Assembly: GCF_008831285.2 (NCBI RefSeq)
Contig: NC_045148.1
Span: forward strand, 18,905,002-18,969,001
DNA length: 64,000 nucleotides
Direction of reading: 5' to 3'
Source: Nymphaea colorata
Taxonomy: Eukaryota > Streptophyta > Magnoliopsida > Nymphaeales > Nymphaeaceae
Translations under genes and position numbers: made by a program
Shown here: piece by piece, positions 52,650 to 64,000 of the stretch
How the letters are laid out: each line of letters starts with the position of its first letter
Numbering within the stretch: position 1 is the first letter of the stretch
The notes under the pieces: model-generated
What the model saw: the letters and a program-made list of their open reading frames with translations, nothing else
Databases searched by the model: none
Told to the model about the DNA's origin: nothing

Positions 52650-55600
52650 GCATGCACGGATGTGGATTGCGTTCTTTCTCGATTATTCCTGCGGTAAAAT
52701 TGCTCTTTCGAGCTTCTTCTGTGAACATCTTAGCTAGTCGATAGGCTACCGGGTCCGGCCTTCCGTCGTTTCCAAGGCATTCTTATGGGGATTCTTGGTC
52801 CTGCTTGGATTTAGAGGGAGAAACTCCTTTTTTTTCTTCTTTTAGATGTGTACAGTATGCATGCTATTGGAGATGCGAGTTGGGGATCTCTTCTTTTGTT
52901 CCTTCTTTTCATTCTCTTCCGTATTTTTTCGTCCTGATCTGTCTTCCGCGTCATCTTCCTCCGATTCTGCAACCAATTTGTGTAACCAACTCTTGGATCA
53001 CAACCAACAGCCGTCGAGTTACGCCTAACTCGATGGATGGTCGTTTGTGCGTGCAGAGTTTCTTCCCAGCTATGACGAAGATCGTGGGGACGCTCGGTCC
53101 AAGGTCTCGATCGGTTGAAGTGATCTCGGGTTGCCTCAAGGCTGGGATGTCAGGTGAATACGACCAACCCGCTTCTTTCTTGGGCTGGTTTGCAATTTAT
53201 TTGCGGCATTCGTTTGCGAGGCTCTGGTTGATGATTGCTACATAATTAGCGCTAAATCTCTAGGCTTTAGAGGTTGTTTTTCTTTTTGCTATTATTATAA
53301 ACTGGTTAAGTCTAGTGTCTCTTTTGTTTATGTATATTGGCAGTTGCTCGTTTTGACTTCTCTTGGGGAGATCCTGGATATCATCAGGAAACACTGGAGA
53401 ACTTGAAGAAAGCGGTCAAGGGCACGACGAAGCTCTGTGCGGTGAGCTTCCGGACGCATAATTCATTGGCTTGCAGCTATTATCTTAGCCTCTGTCCTAA
53501 CTGCTTCTACTGTACCTGATGAATGTTTTTGTCGCCACTCAGTGGAATGGGATCGTGCTGTTAAACTTCAGATTACGGGCAGTCCGATTGTTTTTCATAG
53601 GGCTGTTCTGCCAAAGTATTCACTTGGACACTTGCTTATCTCAGGGTTATCATCTTGCCTCAAACCGAATGTTGTAAAAACCCGTTTCTTACTTATATGA
53701 AGGCGGAAACCTTAAAAAACGTTGTGTATTGTTGTCGACGCTATGCATCGTATCACATCAGCCAGCATCGGCCTTAAACAAAACGACTTAGAAACTAAAC
53801 TGTATTTTAATTAACTTTTTTATTGGTTTGTCAGCCTGTATCGGTCCATTTGGGCCGAATTGGCTCGTATTGGCTGTCACCAGCAGATTAGCACCAATAT
53901 TTACAGCAGCGTTGAAAACTCATTCGGTAGTGAAATTTGGTTTATCTGAGATGATACTATATGAGTATGCATAAAGCGTCCATTGTTTGTAGACCATTAT
54001 CTTGCCTGAGATTTCACTTGGTAGTGGAATTCGGAATATCCAAGACGACCCCCTATAATCTGAATGAGTGTTACATTCAGATCGTCGACTGTGAAACCGT
54101 TTCCTCATGAACTTGCAGTTATTCCTATTAATGGAAAGACATCCTTTACCACTAAAAAGTAAAAGCACACTGGATCATCCCAACTAAGAAATTAAATAGT
54201 GACAGTTCCTGATAAGATCTTGAAAATTGACCTGGCGCCTCCTTTGGGGCTTTTGTTAAAGAGTTCATATATTTATTTGCACTAACAGTTTCATGATGGT
54301 TTCTTTTCAGGTTATGTTGGACACAACAGGTCCAGAGCTACAGGTGGTCAACAAAAGTGAGAAGGCGATCTCACTACAGGCTGACGCTTCAGTGATTCTA
54401 ACACCAAATCAGGAGAAGGAAGCATCATCCACACTGTTGCCTATAAATTTTTCTGGCCTCGCCAAGGTATGTCATATTCTTTTCGTTCACATTTCCGCTG
54501 GTACCTTTTTTTTTTTTTTTGCTTTTATCGACCCATTAGTTGAAATTCTCTTTTTTGTTTTCCTCATTGTCTGCCATCCTCTTTTGTATGTACACTACTG
54601 CTGCTGTTCTTTGTTCCCCTTATTCTTCATATTTTTGTCTTATGAGAAACTGAATTGAAGTTTCTGCTTGGTATGTAAACCTTTTCAGCCTAACATACTA
54701 ATGATAAATTGATAATACTACCCTGTTTCCCGCATCTGCCTTTTGCATTTGACATTGATTAGCTTCTTGCTTCCTAGTTGTGTTAAGAAAATATGATGCC
54801 CCATCTGACTGATCTCAAGAATTACATTATGTGCAATGAGTAACTGTTGTTTGTGTTATGCAGGCAGTAAAGAAAGGTGACACCATATTTATTGGCCAGT
54901 ACCTTTTCACGGGCAGTGAAACTACTTCTGTCTGGTTGGAGGTAGGTCTAGTGGCCCAGAATCACACGTGTGGCATCTTTTTGGATGTTGGTTTTTTTTA
55001 CCTTTTTTTTGTCTTCTCCTTGTCCCAACCCACAATTGCAGGTGTCTGAATTGAAAGGGGAAGATGTGGTTTGTGTTGTCAAGAACAGTACTACGCTTTC
55101 TGGCTCTCTATTTACACTACATGTCTCGCAAATTCGTATTGATTTGCCTACTCTAACTGATTCTGATAAGGAGGTAAATTCCTGGTTTTGTTATGTTTTT
55201 ATTATATCAAGTTGCTAAACTTTAAGCATTTTAGTGAAATCAGGAACCTTTAGCTTGAAAAAGTCTTATGTGCACTCATCCTATATTAAATCACCAAATT
55301 CCAGGCTTGCACATGCCATAAATTTTGTACTCATTCAAAATTTTCTTGTCTTTGTTGCTGGTTGTAACATTTTACTGTTGCTATGGGAAACTTAAGTTTC
55401 CATATGTGCATTTTTTGCTTTCCCGTATGGTACCAGTCTTAAAAGTTAAAAATAATTTTAACTTAAATAGCAATAAAATTGCTGGAACAGATAACCCAAG
55501 TTCTGGCTGAGTTATCAATTTTTAGGTGAACAAGTTGTAAACAATCTTATATATAGCATGTCTAGATAAAAAATATCTAGGCTGTTAACTGTGTAAGAGC

Positions 55601-58600
55601 CAATTAGGTAATAGCATCCAGGTGACCTGGTGTGCTAAATTGTGCTTATATTGTGTGATTAAATAATAAGCTTTAAGATTGGTCTTCTTTATACACTAAC
55701 ATTTGCCATATTCAAGAACTTCTATTAGAATTTTCGTTTGCAGGTTAGTCTACCTATTTAGATTTCAAGTTGTCATGATGCTCTTATAAGGCATCATCAC
55801 TCAGGTACATTCTGTTCTCATTAGGTGATGATGTAAATGTTGATAAGATTCTTGGCAAACGTAAGTCATATAGTCATGAACCTGAATCAACTTGTTGAGG
55901 TATAGAAGAACCTAAGTTAGTTCAAGAACTATACTACTATAGCTGTTAATATTGGACTTCTGATGGTTCTCTACCTACCAACTCTGAGAAAGGAGCTTGG
56001 TAACATAGCTGGTTCAATTGAGAAATAACCTTGATGAGTCACATGACTTTGGATCTTATCATTTGAGAAGGGAAGACAGTAGACACACATGTCACATAAT
56101 AGAACATGATTGCAGGAGTAACTGTTGATAAATAGTGAATGCACTCTACACTTTAAAAACTGTTAACTTGCTGACAGTAATTATTGATCAATAAAAGTGG
56201 CATAATTAATGCATTAAATTGAACAAAAAAAATCCTTGTTGTTCATGTTCACAGCTACAAATAAATTTGTAGGTTAATAAAGTGAAACACAAGCAAACCA
56301 CATGTTAAAGAATATTTATACTATTAAAGTTCCAGTCTAAAAATTAAAAAGAATTATGTTTATTAGCTGAAAAGTTTTATTTTCACTTTCTGGTCAAACC
56401 TAGAATTAGTTGAGCATGACTGGCATGGGTGCATTGTCCTCACCTGACATTTTTTTGGTCATGTGGAGACCTGCACCTGTGTCTGTACCATGTCAACATG
56501 AGTGCCGCACCTAAACAGAACAAGCAAGGCACTTCTTTTTTGTACTTATCTTGGAAAATGGTGGATAGATGGCATATTTACCAATCATAATAAGCAATGA
56601 AAACTACATTTTACTGTTATTAGGTGTGTATTGCTGTTTATTCGTTGGAGTTTCAAAATGTGAGATGTGTCATAATGATATATCACGAGGTTTTTGGAAG
56701 ATTTAAAGATTCTGTTTAAAATTTGCTTTTCTTTTATATTTAAAATTTCTAACTCTTTTGATTTTACAAAAGAACATAGAAATTTAACAATTCACTGCTT
56801 CTATTTTAAAAGTTCTGAGACTTTCTTCGGAGAAACTACATTGTGAAAAGAATTCACAAGAAAAACTTAGCTGCGATGTTGCAAAAATAAGATTGTTGAC
56901 TATGGTAGCGCCACTCCTCTTTAGTCCGTCTACTTTGGACCTCTTTAGTCCATCTACTTTGGAAGTTGGAACTTCTACTAAGCTAATTTATTAGGTCATT
57001 TCTTAAAACATGTGGTATAGATGCTTGTTTATGTACTGCAGTTATGCTATATTAGCGTTCTAAACCTTCCTTGCTGATGCTGATATTTGGCTGTAAATAA
57101 GGATGTGTAAATGTAATCTAGAACTAACATATGCATGTTTATGCCATGTTATGATTTAGTTACAAGTATCATGGTTATTGCAGGTGATAAGCACTTGGGG
57201 TGTTAAAAACAATATTGATTTCCTCTCTCTATCTTATACACGTCATGCAGAAGATATCCGCCATGTAAGAATCATTCCATTATTTTAGGAAGTTATCTCT
57301 TTTTTTTTTTCTTTGTTTAGTTTCATTTTTTCCTCATACATTTTTGTCTAATATGAGAAATTTCTTTGTCTCAGGCTCGTGATTTCCTTTCCAAGTTGGG
57401 TGACCTGTCTCAGACACAGATTTTTGCAAAAATTGAGAACGTAGAGGTGGCTACTTGGAGATTCTCTTTATTATTTTCCTTGACAATTCTGTTTTTTATT
57501 TGCTCTGTTTTGTCTTTTTCTCAGTTCTGGAAGGTTCTAGTATGATGTTTCTTTTGATTAGTTATTTCTTTCCATAAATTTCACCAGGGCTTAACCCACT
57601 TTGATGAGATTCTACAAGAAGCTGATGGTGTTATTCTTTCTCGGGGAAATCTTGGCATAGATCTTCCACCTGAGAAGGTAAGTGAATTTCATCCCATCAT
57701 ACTAGCAATCCTCAAGCAAGCAATGTCTGCAAAACATGGCTACTGATTGTTGTTGTGAAAATGCTGAGTGATACTGATGCAGTGATGCATCTATTTTCAT
57801 ATTTGTATGTACTTTGGAAAGCATCCAAATTCTTCAAATCTTTTTGCTTCCCCTTCAAATGCATTTGAAGGATCTGAACAAAAAGTTTTTCTCATTTCTT
57901 CTTCTATACTATAGATTGTGAATATTTCCACCAAATCTCCTTTAAAACCATGTTGATTGAGCATTCCAAAGAGTAGCCTATGCCAGAGTGATTGAGCTAC
58001 TGTTTAGAAAATGTTGTTGAGCTGTTCCAAATTCTTTGTGAAGGTATCCCATTAATTACTGGTCATAATTTAAGAACCTTAGCAGTACCTAAACATAACA
58101 GGTGTGCTTATAAAGGATGTAACATGCTTTGAGTTTTCCAGTCAATGTCCAATCTCTGATTTGTCTTTTCTATTATTCTACCAGCTGTTTACCTGCTGAC
58201 AGGTTTTCTCAATTTCTCAATCATCATCCAGGTTCTTGCTTTTTATTTTTGTAAAATTAACCTTGAGATATGTCAGGGTTGACTCATATACATTTTCTAC
58301 TTCTAAGATTGCATACTATATACTTTGCACGTTGAAACAAATACCGAGAGTTGTTTCATTGAAGTTACATGGGACATGATTTTCAGTAGTCAGTTTGATG
58401 AACTGAGTCACTGAAGCATTTGTTTGCCAAAGTGTTGTGGTCTTAGCCTCTCAGGTCAATTATATAGAGCACTTCTGTTTCTGTTCCGGACGTGCTAATG
58501 CAGCTATACTTTTTGGAGTACTTCTGTTGTTCTGGGAAAGTGTTTCTTGTCTGTCTTGTGCAAGTATGACATGCTTCAGTCAGATTCATCATATAATCAT

Positions 58601-60742
58601 ACTTCTTGATGTTCTTGAAAGAAAATATGTTGATGAGTATGGAAAACATTTCATAGGTCCTTTTTGTGTTGGATCTGATTTTTTTTTTCATTTTCTTTTT
58701 CAGGTGTTTCTATTTCAAAAGGCTGCTGTTTACAAATGTAATATGGCAGGAAAGCCTGCTGTTGTTACTCGAGTTGTAGATAGTATGACAGACAACCTTA
58801 GACCAACTCGTGCTGAGGCAACGGATGTAGCTAATGCAGTATTGGATGGTATTGCCATTTTTCTCATTTGCTTTTACCAGTTGCATTGCTTTTTATGAGG
58901 TGACTGTAGGTGTCCAGTGATTGCATTGTATGCTGTCTGAACTTTTTGTTGCATTGAGTGTTGCAGGTGCTGATGCAATTCTTTTGGGTGCGGAAACTCT
59001 CAGAGGATTGTACCCTGTTGAAACTATCTCTATAGTTGGCAAAATTTGTTCTGAGGTAATTTCCTTGCGATATTTGTTAGTGAGGAAAGAAATTGACTGC
59101 CTTCTGCTCAAAAGTCAAAATAGAAAAACCTCTTTTCCAAGCTGTAACTTGACATTTGAGTTGGGCCCTGGACTTAAAGAAACATCAAGTTGATAGCCTG
59201 AAGTCTATCAAGGAACATGACATTTTCACTCTAATGGTGCTGCTTCTTGGCAAAGACAAGTTAAACGAAAAAGAAATTTTGTAGCCAGTCTGAATTATGT
59301 TTGGTTTCATGTAGTTTCTAGCTCTATGGTAAAGATTTCCAGCCAGAATCAGACAACAGTTTTAAGCCTCTATTATGTTTTTTCCTTAAGCTTTTTACCT
59401 GTTGCATTTTTAAAAGTTGTATCTAGAGAAAGACTGCTGCTGTAGTCAAGCATTAGTTTTTGTAAACATGTAAGTTCCCAACTATTTGCCTTACTCTTTC
59501 CACCTCTTAGTTGCACGCATGCTTCTTACACAAATTTGTTCTACCTGCAGGCAGAAAAGGTATTCAATCAAGACCTTTATTTCAAGAAGGCTGTAAAATA
59601 TATTGGAGAACCAATGAGCCACTTAGAGTCAATTGCTTCTTCAGCGGTATGTACTGAGATTCTTGGTTTTGGTGATTGCTTGTCTTCAGTTCCATTCCTG
59701 CAATAACTATCTTCTTAAACATGTGTTAATTAGGATATATCAGTTGATGTTAAACTTCAAAATTCCTGTCCAGGTACGTGCAGCTATTAAGGTGAAAGCT
59801 TCTGTTATCATTTGCTTTACATCATCAGGAAGAGCTGCAAGGTACCTTCCGATGATTTGGACTATTAATCTGCTACTTCATGCATTGATTGGTTAGCCTT
59901 TTAGATGTTTTAATGAATATTGATGAATTGATCTATGCATGTGGGTGCATGTGTATGTTTTCTTTTCATTTGCATTAGACAAAGATTTGAAGCTTTTTTT
60001 ATTTTTGGGTGTAGGTTGATTGCAAAATATAGGCCAACTATGCCTGTAATATCTGTTGTCATACCCCGTCTTAAGACAAACCAGCTGCGATGGAGCTTTA
60101 GTGGTGCTTTTGAGGTATGTACCATGTTTCCAGTTGTTGGTCTTACAGTGTGTACGACGATAGGTTGTTGAATTGTCTCATTCTCATATACCATCACTGA
60201 TTATTAAAGTTCATAAAATCTAATAACGATACTGTTTTACGGCAATCAGTTTGTCTGAAACGGTGTCGCTGATGGGCTTCTGTGTACATGATATTTGCTC
60301 TTTATATCCAAATATTTGCATAATTTACAAAGTGTGCCTTATACTTCTGTCATTCGTTGGCAAATAACATGAGCAGGCTAGACAATCTCTTATAGTCAGA
60401 GGCCTTTTTCCAATGCTAGCAGATCCACGCCATCCAGTAAGTGCTCTCTGTCTGTCTCTCTCTCTCTCTCTCTCCCCATATTGGGCTATATGATCGTCCT
60501 TTCAAACATTGGTAGTGGATGGTCTTTGTTGGTTAAGCAGCATTATGTGTGTTCTTCGCTTTTAACAAGTTAACCTGCATCTGTTCTAGGCGGAGTCAAC
60601 AAATGCCACCAACGAATCAGTTTTGAAGGTAGCGTTGGATCATGGTAAGACTTCAGGCATCGTCAAATCACATGATCGCGTTGTTGTCTGTCAGAAGGTG
60701 GGGGATGCATCTGTTGTGAAGATCATAGAGCTGGAAGAGTGA
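52527..60742 (+). CDS. Cytosolic pyruvate kinase
   Basis: Pyruvate kinase converts phosphoenolpyruvate and ADP to pyruvate and ATP, the last step of glycolysis; no transit peptide is present, so cytosolic. Sixteen exons: 52527-52595, 53057-53153, 53344-53441, 54311-54466, 54864-54941, 55042-55173, 57184-57264, 57375-57446, 57588-57677, 58704-58848, 58967-59055, 59551-59646, 59774-59841, 60015-60114, 60377-60436, 60590-60742; 527 aa, the length of Arabidopsis At3g52990/At2g36580. Motifs: TKIVGTLGP (about 28-36), ARFDFSWGD (57-65), MLDTTGPE (90-97), a B-domain (about 105-205), FAKIEN (254-259, catalytic Lys 256 and metal-ligand Glu 258), [13 protein letters not shown] (279-291), [29 protein letters not shown]-type block (315-347, split by intron 10), and a C-terminal domain ending [14 protein letters not shown]. 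All introns are GT-AG. The family's usual RGDLG and NFSHG boxes read RGNLG and DFSWG, as I remember for this plant clade. Confidence 0.98.
52602..52649 (+). repeat. Compound C(n)-CT(n)-CA(n) microsatellite in pyruvate kinase intron 1
   Basis: About 12 C, 8-9 CT and 11 CA units in series, beginning only six bases inside intron 1 (donor at 52596). Confidence 0.95.
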
Positions 60743-61450
60743 GCTCTAATCCCGTTCTTTGGTCAGTTATAGCAACCAGCAGTAGGTGTAGTTCACGTGC
60801 TTTGCTTCAACTTTTGGACGTATTGAGTGTAAATGCTGCGGTTATCGCCACTTCCATAAAGCCCTTGCGCACTGCAGTTAGAGATTGAATAATTTTTTAG
60901 TTCGGATTCGTGCTGAAGGTTCTTCTTCATACCGTTTTATCGACAGTGGAATACCATTCTTCTTTTTTGCCTGAATTTCAGGCCGCTGTTTCTCAATTCA
61001 ATTCTCCGACAATGTTTACACTATCGTGGGACAAATAAACTTACTTCTGATTCTGGCGCTTGCACAAATTGGGTTTCCATGAATCAATAATCCACAAGCT
61101 CATGGTTTTCTTCCGGCTATAAATCTCCTTAATCCTTGGGACCTATATACGGTTACTTGGGGGTAATTATCGATTGGGAAATGAATGGCAACCAAGTGTC
61201 TTGCTGTTATTAAGTTGTCCGCGAGCTCTCAGCTTGGGCATTCAAGGTTTTCCTTTACCGAAGGATGCAACGCCAGGCAGATCACCATAAGTTGTTTTCT
61301 GCAACTTTCTTGAAAACGAGACAAATACGGGAGCCTAGCCTTGAAAGTAATGCCCTTAACGAATGGTTCATTTCAGCCTGGATAAATCATAACTCTCTAG
61401 AAATATCTGCATTATAAAATATGAGTAAAAGACCCAAAAATTTACTTTAC

Positions 61451-61578
61451 AAATAATAAGTTGCTTGTCCAGAGTATGGAATAACTTATTAATGGCATAC
61501 ATAGTTCCTTATATAAATAATAAGTTGCTTGTCCAGAGTATGGAATAACTTATTAATGGCATACATAGTTCCTTATAT
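61451..61578. repeat. Tandem duplication, 2 x 64 bp
   Basis: Two identical adjacent copies beginning AAATAATAAGTTGC and ending TTCCTTATAT. Confidence 0.95.
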
Positions 61579-61613
61579 TTTCTTGTCTACGCCCTCATAC
61601 ATTTCTTAAGGGC

Positions 61614-61774
61614 CCATTTGGTAATAGTAAAAAATTGTTATTGTTCTATGAACCTGCCCCAAAAAAATGAGGTAAATTCATAGAACACTTTGTAAGAGTG
61701 TGCCATGAATGTGCTTCACTTTTTAGGGTAGGTTCATGAAACAATAGTAGTTTGTCATTGTTACCAAACAACCC
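61614..61774. mobile_element. MITE with long terminal inverted repeats
   Basis: 161 bp with inverted ends of about 45 bp (TTTGGTAATAG...ATGAACCT against AGGTTCATGAAA...TTACCAAA). Flanked by the perfect 8-bp duplication TTAAGGGC (61606-61613, 61775-61782), pointing to a hAT-type non-autonomous element. There is no coding capacity. Confidence 0.78.
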
Positions 61775-61836
61775 TTAAGGGCTCTACGCACACATGAACT
61801 ATATCAGGCTTGACCCCAACTCCTTACATTTGTTTA

Positions 61837-61943
61837 AAAAAAGAGAGTAAACCCCCCATTTCTTGATGCTATTAAACTTAATTTGGATCAAGAAAAGAGA
61901 GTAAACCCCCAATTTCTTGATGCTATTAAACTTAATTTGGATC
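61837..61943. repeat. Tandem duplication, ~2 x 54 bp
   Basis: Adjacent near-identical copies containing GAGAGTAAACCCCC and ending TTAATTTGGATC. Confidence 0.92.
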
Positions 61944-62129
61944 GGGAAAAGGACTTAATTGGTGCATGATTACATCCTTAGGGTATGAATGTTAAAATAT
62001 ATGATTTAGATTGAATATCTGACCAAACTTTTTTGAAAAAATCTGATATGAAAAAAATTTATTATCTGATTAAGAAATCGAATCAAACTCGGATTTAAGA
62101 AATGACATCCGATCATATTCAGATTCAGA

Positions 62130-62132
<3 letters not shown>

Positions 62133-62178
<46 letters not shown>
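62133..62178. repeat. AT microsatellite
   Basis: About 23 uninterrupted AT units. Confidence 0.95.
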
Positions 62179-62181
<3 letters not shown>

Positions 62182-62857
62182 ATTGGATTTAGGTATGAAT
62201 TCAAATTAGATTTTTTTTTAAACAAATATCTCAATCTAATGCTCTTACGTTTTGAAAATTGACTAAAATCGGTTCAAATTCATATTCGAATATGAATGTA
62301 AAAATTGGATCCTTATCGGGTTTGGGTTGTGAAATTGGATTTCAGATTCAGATTTGGATATGATTTTTCTGTGTTCATATTTAAATCTGAATCCAAATAT
62401 CCAAAAAAGCAGAGAGCATATCCGATCCATTGACATCCCTAACTGTGAGACTAATGAAACCAAATACTATGGTTAGCCATGAAAAGACTGGTCAGAAGCT
62501 ACACTTCAACTTAGTGGATGGTTTTCCAACCGCAGAGATAAGCTCCTGACCACGACTGCGAATGCGATCTGTTATGGCTTTGAAGTTTCACTCTGTTAGG
62601 AACACCAAATTGGCTTCACATTTGATTTATCGTGTGCTTATCTCGACCTGTTCATCTAAGTGATATGGAGTGGTTGATTCCCTTTTTTCCCTCTAAGTGT
62701 GGCTTGACCTAAAGCTCCAATTTAGATATGGACCTAATAATTTGAATCTAACATCTAAATTACAAGCTGAATAAATCGAACCAAAAGAAAAAAACTGACG
62801 TCCAAAATCCAGCCGAAAAGGTTAAATAAAAAAGAAAAGTGACCAATCACAATCCAA

Positions 62858-62930
62858 GCGCCCGTGGCCTAATGGATAAGGCGTCTGACTTCTAATCAGG
62901 CGATTGTGGGTTCGAGTCCCACCGGGCGTG
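62858..62930 (+). tRNA. tRNA-Arg(UCU): tRNA-Arg (UCU)
   Basis: A 73-nt cloverleaf without intron. The acceptor stem GCGCCCG pairs with CGGGCGT (one G-U pair) and the discriminator is G. The D-loop is AATGGATA, and the anticodon loop CTTCTAA has anticodon TCT at 62891-62893. The T-arm is GTGGG-TTCGAGT-CCCAC. Internal A box (TGGCCTAATGG) and B box (GGTTCGAGTCC) promoter elements are intact. CAA motifs lie just upstream, and a T-rich Pol III terminator follows (TTTTATTTTT, from 62934). CCA is not encoded, as normal for nuclear genes. Confidence 0.98.
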
Positions 62931-64000
62931 CGATTTTATTTTTCTTCTCTTCCATTTTAAAGGAAGCGTTTATTTCTTATCCATGAGGGCAGGAAAGAGA
63001 CGTCCATACTCGGCTACACAAATTATTTATTTACCAAGCCTTTTAGTTTCAGCTCACAAAAACGAGAGAGGGAGACAAAGCTTCCGAGCAAAAGGTATAC
63101 TAAATATTGATGTAATAACGGCTTGAAAGATGTTTTATCAGTAAATGAGTTGGCTTCCCAACTAGCTTATCTTGAAATTACTTCTTTTTCTCTTTATTTA
63201 TTTCTTTCTACCAAGTAATGGGTAGTACATTGATTGGGTTGGGTGGCGTGATATCGCATGCCCTCAGTTCAATTCTTGGAATATGTTATATTGATGGTAT
63301 TGAAAAATGTTGAGGTTGGAACTTGGAATTATATATACATAGGTTAGGTAGAACGGTTCTTCTCTCCCACTAACATTCATGTATACCATCAGAAGTAGAA
63401 AGGAAAAAAACGGATGGACAAACTCGGCTCATTACCATAACATGTTCAGTAACAAACCGAGAGTGTAACACTCTAAAAATTTAGTCTTGTATCGAAAATT
63501 GTAAGGGATCTTCAATGACTTATAAAGAAAGACTATTAATGAGATGATTGTCCTAGTTCCTAGTTCCTAATCTTTTTAGGTTTGGAGCTGAAACTGCTAA
63601 GGGGTGGGTTGGAACCAGGGGCTCAAGCCTAAGAGTGGATCAACACTCGGACTTAGGATCTCACACGTAAAGGAGACACCAAAGTGATATGAAGGATAAG
63701 TTTGTTCATATTTAACTCCTCGGCTCAAAAACATTGTCATTCCTTGCCAAGTAAGCAACCAGCATTGAAGTTGATACTTGTTGATCAAGACCTCGTTAGA
63801 GTTAAAAGATAGTTAACCACCAGTTACGTAGACGACGACTTGCTGCATCACGTAACTTACTTCAGAAGTGGGATCAGACAAGCCACGCGTCGTGATGTCC
63901 TCCCAGTGAGTGTACTCAGACTATAATAAGAAGCGCCGCACCAAAAACGTTGATCCTCTTTTCAATGCAAATAGGCATCACCTTACTAACGACACGATCC
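62931..64000. other. Intergenic, nothing recognised
   Basis: Apart from the tRNA terminator at the left end, no gene, repeat or mobile element is recognised up to the window edge. Confidence 0.55.

Larger units (their letters stand above)
60743..62857. other. Intergenic; pyruvate kinase 3' UTR, tandem duplications, MITE
   Basis: The 3' UTR is expected in about 60743-60950. Further on are a 64-bp tandem duplication, a MITE, a 54-bp tandem duplication and an AT microsatellite. About 62040-62460 is rich in short direct and inverted GATTCAGATT / AAATCTGAATCC motifs and looks like a decayed repeat. No gene is recognised. Confidence 0.6.

Overview
The window is nuclear DNA of a flowering plant. 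The evidence is GT-AG introns of 80 bp to 2 kb, plant-specific gene families (trihelix, NPH3/BTB, plant cytosolic pyruvate kinase, pectinesterase, PHD-finger protein of the type in rice EHD3), Ty1/copia retrotransposons primed by initiator tRNA-Met, and AT-rich intergenic DNA with many GA/CT and TA microsatellites. I cannot name the species.

Layout. 2034-3116 (-): two-exon fragment of a pectinesterase; its 3' exons are not in the window. 5849-6748 (+): three-PHD-finger protein with an uncertain 5' end. 7424-11502 (-): complete 7-exon gene that fuses an N-terminal trihelix DNA-binding domain to a C-terminal plastid/bacterial-type UMP kinase domain (569 aa); this is the most unusual gene here. 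14922-19339 (-): complete 4-exon NPH3/BTB protein (637 aa). 19340-27590: gene-poor DNA with GA tracts, a three-copy ~200-bp tandem repeat and hAT-like MITEs. 27599-38339: a Ty1/copia element on the minus strand (element A) flanked by GTATC duplications. A second copia element on the plus strand (element B, 31941-37368, identical 175-bp LTRs) is nested inside its gag. 38747-39025 (-): small hypothetical ORF. 41919-47244 (+): complete 11-exon SPOUT-fold RNA methyltransferase of the SPOUT1/C9orf114 family (348 aa), with one apparent GC-AG intron. 52527-60742 (+): complete 16-exon cytosolic pyruvate kinase (527 aa). 62858-62930 (+): tRNA-Arg(UCU).

The host genes are unrelated housekeeping, signalling and regulatory genes and form no pathway cluster. 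For the four complete protein-coding genes, every exon junction was placed by hand. Reading frame and phase close through all introns, giving 569, 637, 348 and 527 codons plus stop. Strand order is mixed; the PHD gene and the trihelix-UMP kinase gene are convergent.

Most interesting points: the trihelix-UMP kinase fusion with non-canonical residues in its nucleotide-binding loops; a 41-bp tandem duplication that copies its exon-1 splice donor; a GC-AG intron in the SPOUT gene; and a recently inserted copia element with identical LTRs that nevertheless carries several disabling lesions.
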